From a virus: a stretch of 29,389 bases of DNA. Where the stretch lies: IMG/VR virus record IMGVR_UViG_3300048587_000636, positions 1 to 29,389 of that record. The stretch is one strand, 5' to 3'. Both the position numbers and the translations under genes were made by a program. The first letter of the stretch is position 1. Each line of letters opens with the position of its first letter. Under the pieces are notes generated by a model, which was given only the letters and a program-made list of their open reading frames with translations, was not told the DNA's origin and made no database searches. This document shows positions 13,644-21,082 of the stretch, piece after piece.

Positions 13644-15650
13644 TTAAACTGCAGCGCTCAGCACACATCGGCAATTTATTGAATGCTCGCCGGGGTAGTG
13701 CTCACCGTTCGGAAACGCGCCATTCTTCGCGACAATCTTGCCATCGTTCTCCTTGTGCTCCTTGCGCACGTCATCGTCCCCGACGCTGATCCACTCCTTG
13801 CCGGTCACCACGCTGGATTGGTTGTAGGCATCGTTGGTAGCCTTTGAGAGCGCGTAACCCGTCTCGGTGCGAGCGATGGTCATGGAGCGCTTCACGCCCA
13901 TGTCTTTGAAGTAGTCACGCAGGCTGTCTGCAATTTTCGCCACGCCATCACCATTGCCAATACCGGCCACAATCTTGCTCTGCAGCACCTCGTAGGTGGT
14001 ATCCATCATGCTCTCAGTGAAGAACGCTGCGCGGGCCTGCATCGCCGCGATCATCTGCTCATCGGTAAAGAATTGGTCAGTAGACTTGCGGAAAAGGGCA
14101 TCGAGCGCCTCCTGTCCTCCCTTCCGGTAGATGTCCACCACCACCGGGGTGAGGGCATTCTTGGCGGTAATCTTCTCGGCTTGCAGGTCCATGAAGCCGA
14201 CCGGCTGCAAGTCAGTTGCGAGAATACGCTTAAGGAGACCATCGTGGAACTCGTCCACCGCGGCCTTCAACACCTCAGCCTTGCGGTCTGCTTTATCATT
14301 CACCGCTTTGGCGTATGCCTGCTTCATCTCCTTGGTGGCAAAGATGCTGTTCATCGACCGCTTTGGCTGCGTGAGCATCACCAGGTCAACGGTCTTCTCG
14401 ATGGCGTTGAGGCGCTTAGCAAGCCCGTGGCGGCTGCGAATGACCTCCTTAGCCTTAGCCTTCAACTCTGCGGTGTCTTGGCCCGTGGCGGGGCTGTTTT
14501 GGGCCATTGAGAGGGTGTCTGCACCTTCCATAGCCTCGTAGTTGAAAAGGGCACGGCCTTCGTTGGCGGTGATGATGCCTGATTTCTTAAGCTCAGTGGC
14601 TTCTTTGAGGAGCATCTCCCGGTCGAGGGGTGTCGGGTCGGTGAAGTCGAAGAACACCGCAATGTCCATCTGCGGCACCAAGCGGTTGTTGATGACGTCC
14701 ACGAAAGTGGCGAGCGCCGGGATAACCGCCTCCTGCAGGAACATACGGTACGCCTCCTTGGCGTTGGCGAGGTTCACATCGTCACTGGTCACCATTGCTT
14801 TCGGCACGCCAAAGGCTGCGAGGATGTCATCGCGCAAGAAGTGCTGGCTCTGAATGAAGTCCATCTCTTTCGGCGTCTTGTTCAGCTCCTTGACGTCCTT
14901 CACGTTGCCGCCGAAGACACCAAGCTTGCCGCCTTCGTTGCCACCAAAGACACGCTTCCAGTCAGCGCGAGCTTCGTCAGCTGCTTCGGTCGAGACTTCA
15001 CCATCCGCCAAAATGACCACATCTGGTCGGCCTTGGTTTTTGAAGAAGTTGGCCTGGTAGCGAGTAGCCTCCCGCTCCGTGAGGACACGAACGGTGGCCG
15101 GTCGCCCTGCCCCGGTGCCACGTAGCCAGTTGGTCGGGTCGATGTTCTTGATATGCACCACGTCCTCCGGCTTGATGCGCGTGACGGTGGTTGTTTGGTA
15201 CTCATAAGCCACAATGCTGTTGCCGTCGGCATTGAGGATGATCTGCACGTGGTCCGGTCGCAGCGGCATAATGCCGGTGATGGCGGTGCCTGTCCGCTCC
15301 AGGTACCAGAAACAGTCCCCTGCCAGCAGGTAGTGAGCAAGCGACAGCTCGAAGAACTCCCGTTTCGTCATGAAAGGATTGGGGCGGTTGAATAACTGCA
15401 GCAACTGGTGGTCGAGCACTTCTACCACGTCACCACGCTTGTTTTTGATGCGGTACAGCTCCAGGGGCACGCCTGCGCCGCGCTTCGAGATTTTCGATAC
15501 CGCGATGTAGAGGTAAAGGCTATCCTTGTAGTTATTGAGGTTGGCCGTGTCGGAGTAGTGCTCAAAGCCAGCAAACGTATTGCCGTTGGTAATTAGGCTG
15601 ATAGATTTCTGCTTTTGCTTCTTGGAAAACAGCTTTTCGAGGAAACTCAT
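13644..15650 (-). CDS. Portal protein fused to a MuF-like minor head domain
   Basis: The protein is 668 residues from ATG 15650 (a GTG at 15665 would add 5). Residues about 20-400 are an HK97-type portal (for example DSLYLYIAVSKISKRGAGVP, LAHYLLAGDCFWYLER, AAFGVPKAMVTSDDVN), which forms the 12-fold ring for DNA passage. The last 130 residues resemble the Mu F/SPP1 gp7 minor head domain: RSMTIARTETGYALS, RKEHKENDG, NGEHYPGEHSINCRC. In most relatives these are two genes. The ATG at 15650 is chosen because TATAAT stands exactly 6 nt before it. It follows the large terminase stop (15665). Confidence 0.92.
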   Translation of the reverse strand: MSFLEKLFSKKQKQKSISLITNGNTFAGFEHYSDTANLNNYKDSLYLYIAVSKISKRGAGVPLELYRIKNKRGDVVEVLDHQLLQLFNRPNPFMTKREFFELSLAHYLLAGDCFWYLERTGTAITGIMPLRPDHVQIILNADGNSIVAYEYQTTTVTRIKPEDVVHIKNIDPTNWLRGTGAGRPATVRVLTEREATRYQANFFKNQGRPDVVILADGEVSTEAADEARADWKRVFGGNEGGKLGVFGGNVKDVKELNKTPKEMDFIQSQHFLRDDILAAFGVPKAMVTSDDVNLANAKEAYRMFLQEAVIPALATFVDVINNRLVPQMDIAVFFDFTDPTPLDREMLLKEATELKKSGIITANEGRALFNYEAMEGADTLSMAQNSPATGQDTAELKAKAKEVIRSRHGLAKRLNAIEKTVDLVMLTQPKRSMNSIFATKEMKQAYAKAVNDKADRKAEVLKAAVDEFHDGLLKRILATDLQPVGFMDLQAEKITAKNALTPVVVDIYRKGGQEALDALFRKSTDQFFTDEQMIAAMQARAAFFTESMMDTTYEVLQSKIVAGIGNGDGVAKIADSLRDYFKDMGVKRSMTIARTETGYALSKATNDAYNQSSVVTGKEWISVGDDDVRKEHKENDGKIVAKNGAFPNGEHYPGEHSINCRCVLSAAV

Positions 15651-15665
15651 ACTGGAATTATACAC
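15651..15665 (-). promoter_or_regulatory. Leaderless-type -10 promoter for the portal gene
   Basis: Minus strand: GTG-TATAAT-TCCAGT-ATG, with the hexamer at 15662-15657. No Shine-Dalgarno occurs before either the GTG 15665 or the ATG 15650, which favours the leaderless ATG. Confidence 0.5.
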
Positions 15666-16804
15666 TAGGCGAATAGCTTGCCCTGCTTCTTCGCCCCGAT
15701 GCCGTAGCGGATGGCGTCCATGGCATGGTTGTCATAGTCCTGCGCGTTGTTAGTCACCTTCCCCGCCTTATCTGTCAGCCAGAGGTAGTTGCGGTACTCC
15801 TTAAGCAGGTTAGTGGAGCGCTTCGTGACCGACACCTTCTGGTCTTGCAGGAAAGCAATACCCTGAGCGATGCTGCCCGGCCCCTTTGATGCGGCCAAGA
15901 TGTTCGCCCCGTAGCTCTTGATTTCATCAATAGACTTAGGCTCCGCACTGTCCGCGATGATGAGCGCCCGCTCCATGGTCGAAAGAGCGTCAAAGATGGC
16001 CTTGTTGCTCATCCCCTTCTGGTACAGCAGTTCATCAAAGATAAAGCCGCCATTATATTCATAGATCGCGATGGCTGCGGTAGGGTCGTTGGTGTAGCCG
16101 AAGTCGAGGCCGATGCTCTTGAGCCGCGCTTCGTGTGGGATGTCATCCACAAGCTGCCAGCCGGTGTAGATGCGGCCTTCAATCTCACCAAGCTGACCAA
16201 GGCCGTACACCTTCCACCACTGCTCGCGGTTCTTGCGCTGCTCGATAGAGGCTACGGTGCGGGCATCGAGGGCTTCGTTGTCCAGGTAGGTGATGATGAT
16301 GTGGTCCACATCGTCACGCTTGCCCAGCACGTCAGTGTAGAACCAAAACTCCGCCGACGGGTTCCAGTCCATCCACACGCTCTCGGTCGTACGCACCTCC
16401 AGCTGCTCAAAAGCGTCAAAGTCGATGTTGTTGCATTCGTTGAGGTAGAGGCGCTGGCGACGGGCACCACGCAGCTTGTCCGGCTGGTCGGCAGAGAAGA
16501 ACTCGATCTGTGAGCCGGTCTCGAAGGTGTAAATGAAGTCCGACCGGTTCCAGCGGCTGTCATCGTAGTAGCCGTGCTCTTTGAGGATTTTCAGAAAGTC
16601 ACGGATGGCACCACGCTTAAGGTGCGGCAAACTCTCAGACACAACCGAGGTAAGGGTTGGGTGCTCTTTGCTGTCTGACTGCGCCAGGGCAATGAGTACA
16701 AGCAAGATACTGATAGTCTTCGACGCAGAAGTACCACCCTGAATGGCTTTAATGCGCTTCCGTAGCGCTTTAATGCGCCTCGTCGCTGTGGTCTCGATGA
16801 ACAT
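15665..16804 (-). CDS. Terminase large subunit (PBSX/XtmB-like)
   Basis: A 379-residue packaging motor. The ATPase half has a Walker A variant GGTSASKT (23-30) and a Walker B-like LYLNEC (119-124). The nuclease half has an RNase H-like set: Asp234 in GLDFGYTNDP, Asp285 in IIADSAEPKS and Asp363 in NHAMDAIRYG. It pumps phage DNA into the prohead through the portal and cuts it. The length is slightly below the usual 400-450 residues. The gene overlaps the small terminase gene by 35 nt. Confidence 0.94.
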   Translation of the reverse strand: MFIETTATRRIKALRKRIKAIQGGTSASKTISILLVLIALAQSDSKEHPTLTSVVSESLPHLKRGAIRDFLKILKEHGYYDDSRWNRSDFIYTFETGSQIEFFSADQPDKLRGARRQRLYLNECNNIDFDAFEQLEVRTTESVWMDWNPSAEFWFYTDVLGKRDDVDHIIITYLDNEALDARTVASIEQRKNREQWWKVYGLGQLGEIEGRIYTGWQLVDDIPHEARLKSIGLDFGYTNDPTAAIAIYEYNGGFIFDELLYQKGMSNKAIFDALSTMERALIIADSAEPKSIDEIKSYGANILAASKGPGSIAQGIAFLQDQKVSVTKRSTNLLKEYRNYLWLTDKAGKVTNNAQDYDNHAMDAIRYGIGAKKQGKLFA

Positions 16805-17231
16805 TGATGATTGGTTGCGGCAACGGTTTGTCGTCCGTTGTCACGTCGGTCTTCTCCTTCATCCCGTGGTTGGCCGATAGGACGAGCTTGGTGATGAGGG
16901 GATTGTAGTAGCCGGAAAGACCGCCTTTGATGAGCATTTGCCGTTGCTTTTGGTCCAAAAGCTCTAATGCGACGGAAAAAGGTTTATGTTCCTTGCGCCA
17001 CTCTTGAATAGTGTCGCGGTGCACATGCAGCTCTAGTGCCAAACCCTCCACCGTTGGCAGCCCGGCCTCAACAAGCCGCTCGAATGACTCACCTGTGGCG
17101 CTGTAGGACTTTGTGAAGGTAGAGAAGCGATCTTCCGCACCATCTACATACTTCAAAGTAGCTGCGAGGATGTCCTCAGAGTACTTTGTCGGCCTCCCTG
17201 CTTTCTTCGCCGCTGCCTTTGCTTTCGCCAT
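16770..17231 (-). CDS. Terminase small subunit
   Basis: A 153-residue DNA-binding protein just upstream of the large terminase and overlapping it. The basic N-terminus (AKAAAKKAGRPTKYSED) is followed by an HTH-like part (LPTVEGLALELHVHRDTIQEW) and the GGLSGYYNPLITKLVLSANHG stretch seen in small terminases. It would recognise the packaging site and load the large subunit. TATAAT precedes the ATG by 7 nt. Confidence 0.88.
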   Translation of the reverse strand: MAKAKAAAKKAGRPTKYSEDILAATLKYVDGAEDRFSTFTKSYSATGESFERLVEAGLPTVEGLALELHVHRDTIQEWRKEHKPFSVALELLDQKQRQMLIKGGLSGYYNPLITKLVLSANHGMKEKTDVTTDDKPLPQPIINVHRDHSDEAH

Positions 17232-17247
17232 ATACCAAATTATAGCC
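17232..17247 (-). promoter_or_regulatory. Leaderless-type -10 promoter for the small terminase gene
   Basis: Minus strand: TATAAT-TTGGTAT-ATG, hexamer 17244-17239, 7 nt before the ATG. It overlaps the stop of the upstream small gene. It would start the packaging and head transcript. Confidence 0.5.
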
Positions 17248-17545
17248 CATTCTTATTCATAAATCGCCACACCTTGTGGTGCCCACGCTTCACCCGCCGC
17301 AGCTCTATGCCTGTGCTGAAAAGCAAACGCTCCGCGTCCTCGGCCAAGGAGAATTGTTCTTCCTTGCAGAGGTCGCAGAGCGGTACGTCAGACAAATAGC
17401 GCCCCCTCGACATTCGCAGCCGGTAGAGCGCCAGCTTCACATCCTGCACTTTGGTGTCCGTACGCATGACGCTACTGCCCATACGATACAGAAAAACACG
17501 GGCTACTGCCGGGGCTGTGTGGGGATAACTACTCCCCCGCTTCAC
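17240..17545 (-). CDS. Small basic protein, 101 aa, unknown
   Basis: The frame overlaps the membrane protein gene stop by 17 nt and ends 8 nt before the small terminase. Internal starts at Met22 (MGSSVMRTD) or Met27 would give 75-80 residues and are equally possible, since no Shine-Dalgarno is clear. The C-terminal part (LAEDAERLLFSTGIELRRVK, then GHHKVWRFMNKNGL) looks like a small wHTH-type fold, and CDLCKE could hold metal. No family is recognised. It could be a DNA-binding packaging partner. Confidence 0.55.
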   Translation of the reverse strand: MKRGSSYPHTAPAVARVFLYRMGSSVMRTDTKVQDVKLALYRLRMSRGRYLSDVPLCDLCKEEQFSLAEDAERLLFSTGIELRRVKRGHHKVWRFMNKNGL

Positions 17546-18878
17546 TCATTGCCTTGGTTCCTTTCTTGCCGATGTCCATTTCGATACCGTTCGGACCGAT
17601 CTTTGCTGACCCGGCAAAGCCCATGAGCGCACGCAAAGCCAGGGCGCCATCGTCCAACTGTGCGGCACTCCCTTGAGAAGTCGCAAAGAGGTTCTTGGTC
17701 ACCGCGTCGATCCACTCCTTCGGCAGCTCGCCCTTAGCCTCGTGCTTCACCTCGTGGATTGCCTCAATGACCCACGACGCCCGTTCCACGTCAGCGGCAA
17801 AAGCCAGGTTTTCACGTTCGGATCGTAGCTCTTCGTCATAGTAACGCCGGGTCCATGTGGCAGCGGCGGTAAATCCAAAAATGGTTACCAATGTCGAAAG
17901 TACAAACTTCAACATCATGAACCAACGCATTGTTTGGTCTGCAGGGATTGCCGGTGTGCCACTTGCTGCTGACGTGGCAGGGGTGGTGCCAGTAGTCTGC
18001 TCGGATGTAGTTGGCGTTCCACCGCCGCCAGGAGTGCTCGCTGACGTAGAATAACTGGGCGACGGCTTGTTGAGCTCTTGGAACGTGAGATATGTGCCCA
18101 AGGTGCCAGCGCCGCCAAGGGCCATGTACGCAAAGAATACAGATAGGCCAAAGAGGCGGGAGGAGTACCGAGTCGTCTTGTTCTTGCCGGTCTTCTCCAT
18201 GAGGTCGTGTATATTCTTTGTGATCTTCCTGCGTGCCGCCATGGAAGACTGGAGCTCCAGTTTCTCGCGCTCGTTTGCGAGCTCCTGCATCGCAGCCTTA
18301 TGTGCGGCTTCACGCACTTCATCTACAGCGATTGCCTGCGCCTCCAGTTCAGCACGTTTGGCAACCATCGCATCAACAGACTTGTTCAACTCAGCCATCA
18401 TGGAGCGATGAGCAGCGCCGGTACTCATGATGAGTTCGCGCAGAACCGATGGCCCGTCGCCGGTATCAACGCTCGCTACCGGTGTGTCTCGACTAGACAC
18501 AATAGCAAGAACATCTGACACCACATCAAGCTGGTTTTGCCATTGATGCGCCTCACCTGAGAACACGACCCTAACATTGTCGAAATGTGGGGATGGCTTA
18601 TCATCTGCAGCATTTCCGTGCCGCGAGAAGTACACGTGAACATTCTGATTATTCTCTGGATACTGACCACTCCAATGCAGCTCACGTAGTGAGTAAACTC
18701 CAGCCGCCAGCTTTTCTTCCCCATAGGCATCTACGGCACAGTTAAAGCCATGAACTGGTGCCACGTAAATCGTGTCTGTACCATTCACCCTCGCACGGAC
18801 TTCCAGAAGCATCTCATACGCTTGCCGGTCGTCCAATTTATGCAGCTTGAAAATATGTTCGCCTTTGTTAGCCATCAT
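17529..18878 (-). CDS. Two-helix membrane protein with coiled coil, unknown
   Basis: This 449-residue protein has an N-terminal soluble domain (about 1-130), a long charged coiled coil (about 155-235, for example KRAELEAQAIAVDEVREAAH), a membrane helix near 243-262 (GLSVFFAYMALGGAGTLG), a Ser/Thr/Pro/Gly-rich linker, a second helix near 318-340 (MMLKFVLSTLVTIFGFTAAA) and a C-terminal soluble tail. The linker would face the other side of the membrane. No family is recognised. This plan is seen in superinfection-exclusion or abortive-infection proteins but is not specific. AGGTGA lies just before the ATGATG start. Confidence 0.7.
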   Translation of the reverse strand: MMANKGEHIFKLHKLDDRQAYEMLLEVRARVNGTDTIYVAPVHGFNCAVDAYGEEKLAAGVYSLRELHWSGQYPENNQNVHVYFSRHGNAADDKPSPHFDNVRVVFSGEAHQWQNQLDVVSDVLAIVSSRDTPVASVDTGDGPSVLRELIMSTGAAHRSMMAELNKSVDAMVAKRAELEAQAIAVDEVREAAHKAAMQELANEREKLELQSSMAARRKITKNIHDLMEKTGKNKTTRYSSRLFGLSVFFAYMALGGAGTLGTYLTFQELNKPSPSYSTSASTPGGGGTPTTSEQTTGTTPATSAASGTPAIPADQTMRWFMMLKFVLSTLVTIFGFTAAATWTRRYYDEELRSERENLAFAADVERASWVIEAIHEVKHEAKGELPKEWIDAVTKNLFATSQGSAAQLDDGALALRALMGFAGSAKIGPNGIEMDIGKKGTKAMSEAGE

Positions 18879-18884
18879 CTCACC

Positions 18885-18934
18885 TTTTGCACTCGCGGCA
18901 TCCTAGGTATGGCGCTCAGCGGTTGTAAAGCGCT
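18885..18934 (-). promoter_or_regulatory. Weak promoter candidate upstream of the membrane protein
   Basis: Minus strand: TTTACA, 18 nt, TAGGAT, ending just before the AGGTGA Shine-Dalgarno. It overlaps one copy of a 10-bp direct repeat AAAGCGCTCC (plus strand 18927-18936; the other copy is 19051-19060), which contains the palindrome AGCGCT and could be an operator. Confidence 0.3.
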
Positions 18935-19065
18935 CCCCTATCCCCCACCGCTACGTGCCACTTTTTCTCCGCGAAAATGGTCAAGAAGAGGGCACCGGTA
19001 GGGTAGGGAAGTGGTCGGAAGTATCCGAGAAAACCTTATTTTGAGCCACGAAAGCGCTCCACCAA

Positions 19066-19093
19066 GGAAAAGAGCCCCAGAAGAGGGGCTCTT
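19066..19093 (-). terminator. Terminator after the DUF932 gene
   Basis: A 9-bp perfect stem AAGAGCCCC/GGGGCTCTT (19070-19078 with 19085-19093) and 6-nt loop, followed on the minus strand by TTCC. It lies 5 nt after the DUF932 stop and separates it from the membrane protein gene. Confidence 0.8.
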
Positions 19094-19097
19094 GTCG

Positions 19098-19817
19098 TCA
19101 GTTGAGGCGCACGCACACACCGTCGATGATGTCGTGCAGGTCCTTCGTCGCCTTGGGGTTCTCCGTGACCTTGCCGGTGAGGGCAAAGGTGGTGGCATTG
19201 AACAGCCGCCAGGCCGTCCGCTGCTCCCCCCAGTCAAACTGAGGCTTCTCGTAGGCGTCGAGCACTTCCCCGATGCGCGTCACGTTGATGACGTCACGCC
19301 GGTACATCTGCATGATGGCATGGTCAGCCAACAGATCATCGAGCAGCGAAGCTTTGTACCGCTCGAAGGTGTCGAACTGCCGCTTCCGCTGGATGCCCAG
19401 AGGTTCGATGACCTCTGCCACCAGCCCCGGCAGATCGCGCTTGGCGTTCGGCGTGTGGCGCCGCTTGATGACGTGCTCACCCAGGAAAGCGAGGTTGTCG
19501 CAGGTAAAGACACGAGAACCGATGGCGATACCGATCGGGAACTTCTTGTCGTGGCTGTTCCGCAAGCCGACCATATCCGTATAGTCGCCGTACGGAGATT
19601 TCAGCACCAGCACCCCGAAGAAACGGGCACCATCCGGCGTGACGCCGTAGTGTTCTTCCACCAGGTCGTGGCCGAAGAAGCCAAGGCTGTACTTCACCAT
19701 ATCCACCACGCTGTGGTGAGGAATTGGCACGTGTGACATGGTGGCGTCAGGGGTGACGAGTGCGCGCAGGCCAGCATAGTCCGTGGCCTCCGCTCCGGCA
19801 TGAAGCATGAGGGTCAT
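19098..19817 (-). CDS. DUF932 family phage/plasmid-like protein
   Basis: This 239-residue protein resembles the DUF932 group found in many phages and plasmids: ATMSHVPIPHHSVVDMVKYSL, GVLVLKSPYGDYTDMVGLRNSHDK and GSRVFTCDNLAFLGEHV are the family's recognisable stretches. The biochemical role is unknown; it is usually encoded near replication genes. GGAGA lies 8 nt before the ATG. A TATAAT (19858-19853) stands 35 nt upstream. The gene ends at a strong terminator, so it can be a single transcript. Confidence 0.85.
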   Translation of the reverse strand: MTLMLHAGAEATDYAGLRALVTPDATMSHVPIPHHSVVDMVKYSLGFFGHDLVEEHYGVTPDGARFFGVLVLKSPYGDYTDMVGLRNSHDKKFPIGIAIGSRVFTCDNLAFLGEHVIKRRHTPNAKRDLPGLVAEVIEPLGIQRKRQFDTFERYKASLLDDLLADHAIMQMYRRDVINVTRIGEVLDAYEKPQFDWGEQRTAWRLFNATTFALTGKVTENPKATKDLHDIIDGVCVRLN

Positions 19818-19852
19818 TGCAGGTCTCCAATGTGAAGGAACTCACTGCGGTA

Positions 19853-19858
19853 ATTATA
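19853..19858 (-). promoter_or_regulatory. -10 element upstream of the DUF932 gene
   Basis: A perfect TATAAT on the minus strand, 35 nt before the ATG, with a Shine-Dalgarno in the leader. The -35 is poor (CGGCAA at 17 nt). Confidence 0.4.
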
Positions 19859-19860
19859 CC

Positions 19861-20127
19861 CTAGAAGAGTGATAATTGCCGCGACTGGCTGCGGTACTCC
19901 TGCCATGTGGGCAGCTTGGCAGCATCATTCAACCACTCAAGTATGAACGCCTCTACACTGTCCCAGAGCTCTAGCTCCTCGGGCAACATGAAGTGAGATC
20001 GGTAACCGGTTTCAGTAATTGGCAGCGGTTCCGCCGCTTTCACCTCAATGTGGTCAAACGGACCACCGAATGCAGTGGCTGTGTGGGCGTAGGAGAGCGT
20101 GATGCCCTCCCAAACAATGGTGGACAT
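19861..20127 (-). CDS. Small protein, 88 aa, unknown
   Basis: The ATG at 20127 is preceded by AGGAGG at 6 nt spacing, so the start is well supported. The protein is mildly acidic (MSTIVWEGITLSYAHTATAF, then PITETGYRSHFMLPEELELW) and ends with SRQLSLF. FDHIEVKAAEPLPITETGYRS resembles a motif seen in small phage proteins of unknown role. It lies between the primase-like and DUF932 genes and is separated from the first by a terminator. Confidence 0.65.
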   Translation of the reverse strand: MSTIVWEGITLSYAHTATAFGGPFDHIEVKAAEPLPITETGYRSHFMLPEELELWDSVEAFILEWLNDAAKLPTWQEYRSQSRQLSLF

Positions 20128-20148
20128 GACCGCCTCCTATTTTGAAAG

Positions 20149-20170
20149 AAAACCCCGCAATTAAGCGGGG
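20149..20170 (-). terminator. Terminator after the primase-like gene
   Basis: CCCCGC/GCGGGG (20153-20158 and 20165-20170) with a 6-nt loop, followed on the minus strand by TTTTCTTTC. It lies 8 nt after the stop at 20178. Confidence 0.9.
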
Positions 20171-20177
20171 CTATAGG

Positions 20178-20726
20178 TTAGAACTTCCACGACGGGGGCA
20201 GCTGGCACTCAGTGACCCCCACATATCCTGCCAGTTTTCCATTCGCCAACCGCACCGGAATGGCAACTTTTCCTCGCAGGATACCCCGTGGGGCGTAGCC
20301 GATACCGAGACGGTCAGCATCGCCGGGCTCAAAGCCAAGGGCGATAACTGCTTCATGGTCGGCTACAAGGTAGTCCAGGGGCTTAAAGCCATCACTCGGC
20401 TCTCCCCCGTTGTCTTTCTCCTTGGAACGGTTCCCCTTGCTGGGGTTGTCCTGTTTCGGCGGTCCAGACAGCCATGCGGCTGCTTCTTTGACGCCAAGCC
20501 CTTTCACGTGGGACACCAGTTGCAGTTGGTCCCCACCCTTCCCCAGCGTGAAGCAGAAGAAGACGTTTTTGTCAGGTGTGATGACGAGGTTGCGGTCTCC
20601 CGAGCTCTCGCAGACCGGACACTTTCCACGAAGTGACGCGCCACTCTTGTTGAGATTTAGGCCAAGCTTCTCCGCCACCTCCCCGATGGGGTTTGCTGCT
20701 TTAATCTCCTCGAAGTTAAGGAACAT
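20178..20726 (-). CDS. CHC2 zinc-finger primase-like protein without TOPRIM
   Basis: This 182-residue protein starts like a DnaG-type zinc-binding domain: MFLNFEEIKAANPIGEVAEK, then RGKCPVC (Cys36, Cys39) and VFFCFTLGKGGD (Cys58). The fourth ligand of classical CHC2 fingers (CFGCG) is replaced by Leu61. Residues about 125-170 (YAPRGILRGKVAIPVRLANG) resemble the start of the DnaG catalytic part, but the TOPRIM domain is absent. It may prime with a host partner or bind template. A Shine-Dalgarno GGAGG lies 6 nt before ATG, and TATACT is at 20763-20758. Confidence 0.82.
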   Translation of the reverse strand: MFLNFEEIKAANPIGEVAEKLGLNLNKSGASLRGKCPVCESSGDRNLVITPDKNVFFCFTLGKGGDQLQLVSHVKGLGVKEAAAWLSGPPKQDNPSKGNRSKEKDNGGEPSDGFKPLDYLVADHEAVIALGFEPGDADRLGIGYAPRGILRGKVAIPVRLANGKLAGYVGVTECQLPPSWKF

Positions 20727-20744
20727 GATTTACCTCCACCGGTA

Positions 20745-20805
20745 AAGCTCCTCATTCAGTATACACCCGTAACTAATTAGCGAAAAATGTAGTATTATAC
20801 TTACG
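20745..20805. promoter_or_regulatory. Divergent promoter region of primase-like and 72-aa genes
   Basis: Leftward: TATACT at 20763-20758 with a poor -35 at 17 nt. Rightward: TATACT at 20796-20801 (overlapping TATTAT at 20793), also with a poor -35. Between them lies the 8-bp palindrome CTAATTAG (20773-20780). The two genes may share control. Confidence 0.42.
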
Positions 20806-20827
20806 GACAAGCAAAGGAGTAACAACG

Positions 20828-21046
20828 ATGTCCAATGCACCCGTGAAGAAGCTCCGCATCGGCCTCGTGACCGCGACCGTGTGGAAAAATGAAGGGCAAG
20901 AAAAGCCTTTCTACACCGTCCAGCTGCAGCGCCAGTACAAAGATGCAGAAGGGAACTGGAAGGCCGGTGACAACCTCAACCACGACGACCTGCTGAACGC
21001 CGCCCGCGTGCTCACCCGCGCTGAAGCGTGGATTGCAGAACAATGA
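20828..21046 (+). CDS. Small conserved protein, 72 aa, only plus-strand gene
   Basis: AAAGGAG precedes the ATG by 8 nt. The sequence KKLRIGLVTATVWKNEG, then FYTVQLQRQYKD and DDLLNAARVLTRAEAWI matches the pattern of a widespread uncharacterised family of about 70-90 residues in plasmids and prophages (KIR.G.V.ATIW.N...FY.V...R.YKD.......DDLL.LAKVAD.A..WI). The fold looks like a small beta sheet plus helix, and single-stranded DNA binding is one idea. It ends at a bidirectional terminator. Confidence 0.8.
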   Translation: MSNAPVKKLRIGLVTATVWKNEGQEKPFYTVQLQRQYKDAEGNWKAGDNLNHDDLLNAARVLTRAEAWIAEQ

Positions 21047-21052
21047 TCGAAG

Positions 21053-21082
21053 CCCCCTGCCTACGCGGTAGGGGGTTCCTTT
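21053..21082. terminator. Bidirectional terminator between convergent genes
   Basis: A 9-bp stem CCCCCTGCC/GGTAGGGGG (21053-21061 and 21067-21075) followed on the plus strand by TTCCTTT. It ends the 72-aa gene and overlaps the last codons of the replication-relaxation gene read the other way. Confidence 0.82.

Noticed and set aside
14073-14541. Plus-strand ORFs of more than 130 aa opposite the portal gene
   Set aside because: They are antisense shadows of a strong family match, and most such plus-strand frames in the window have the same cause.
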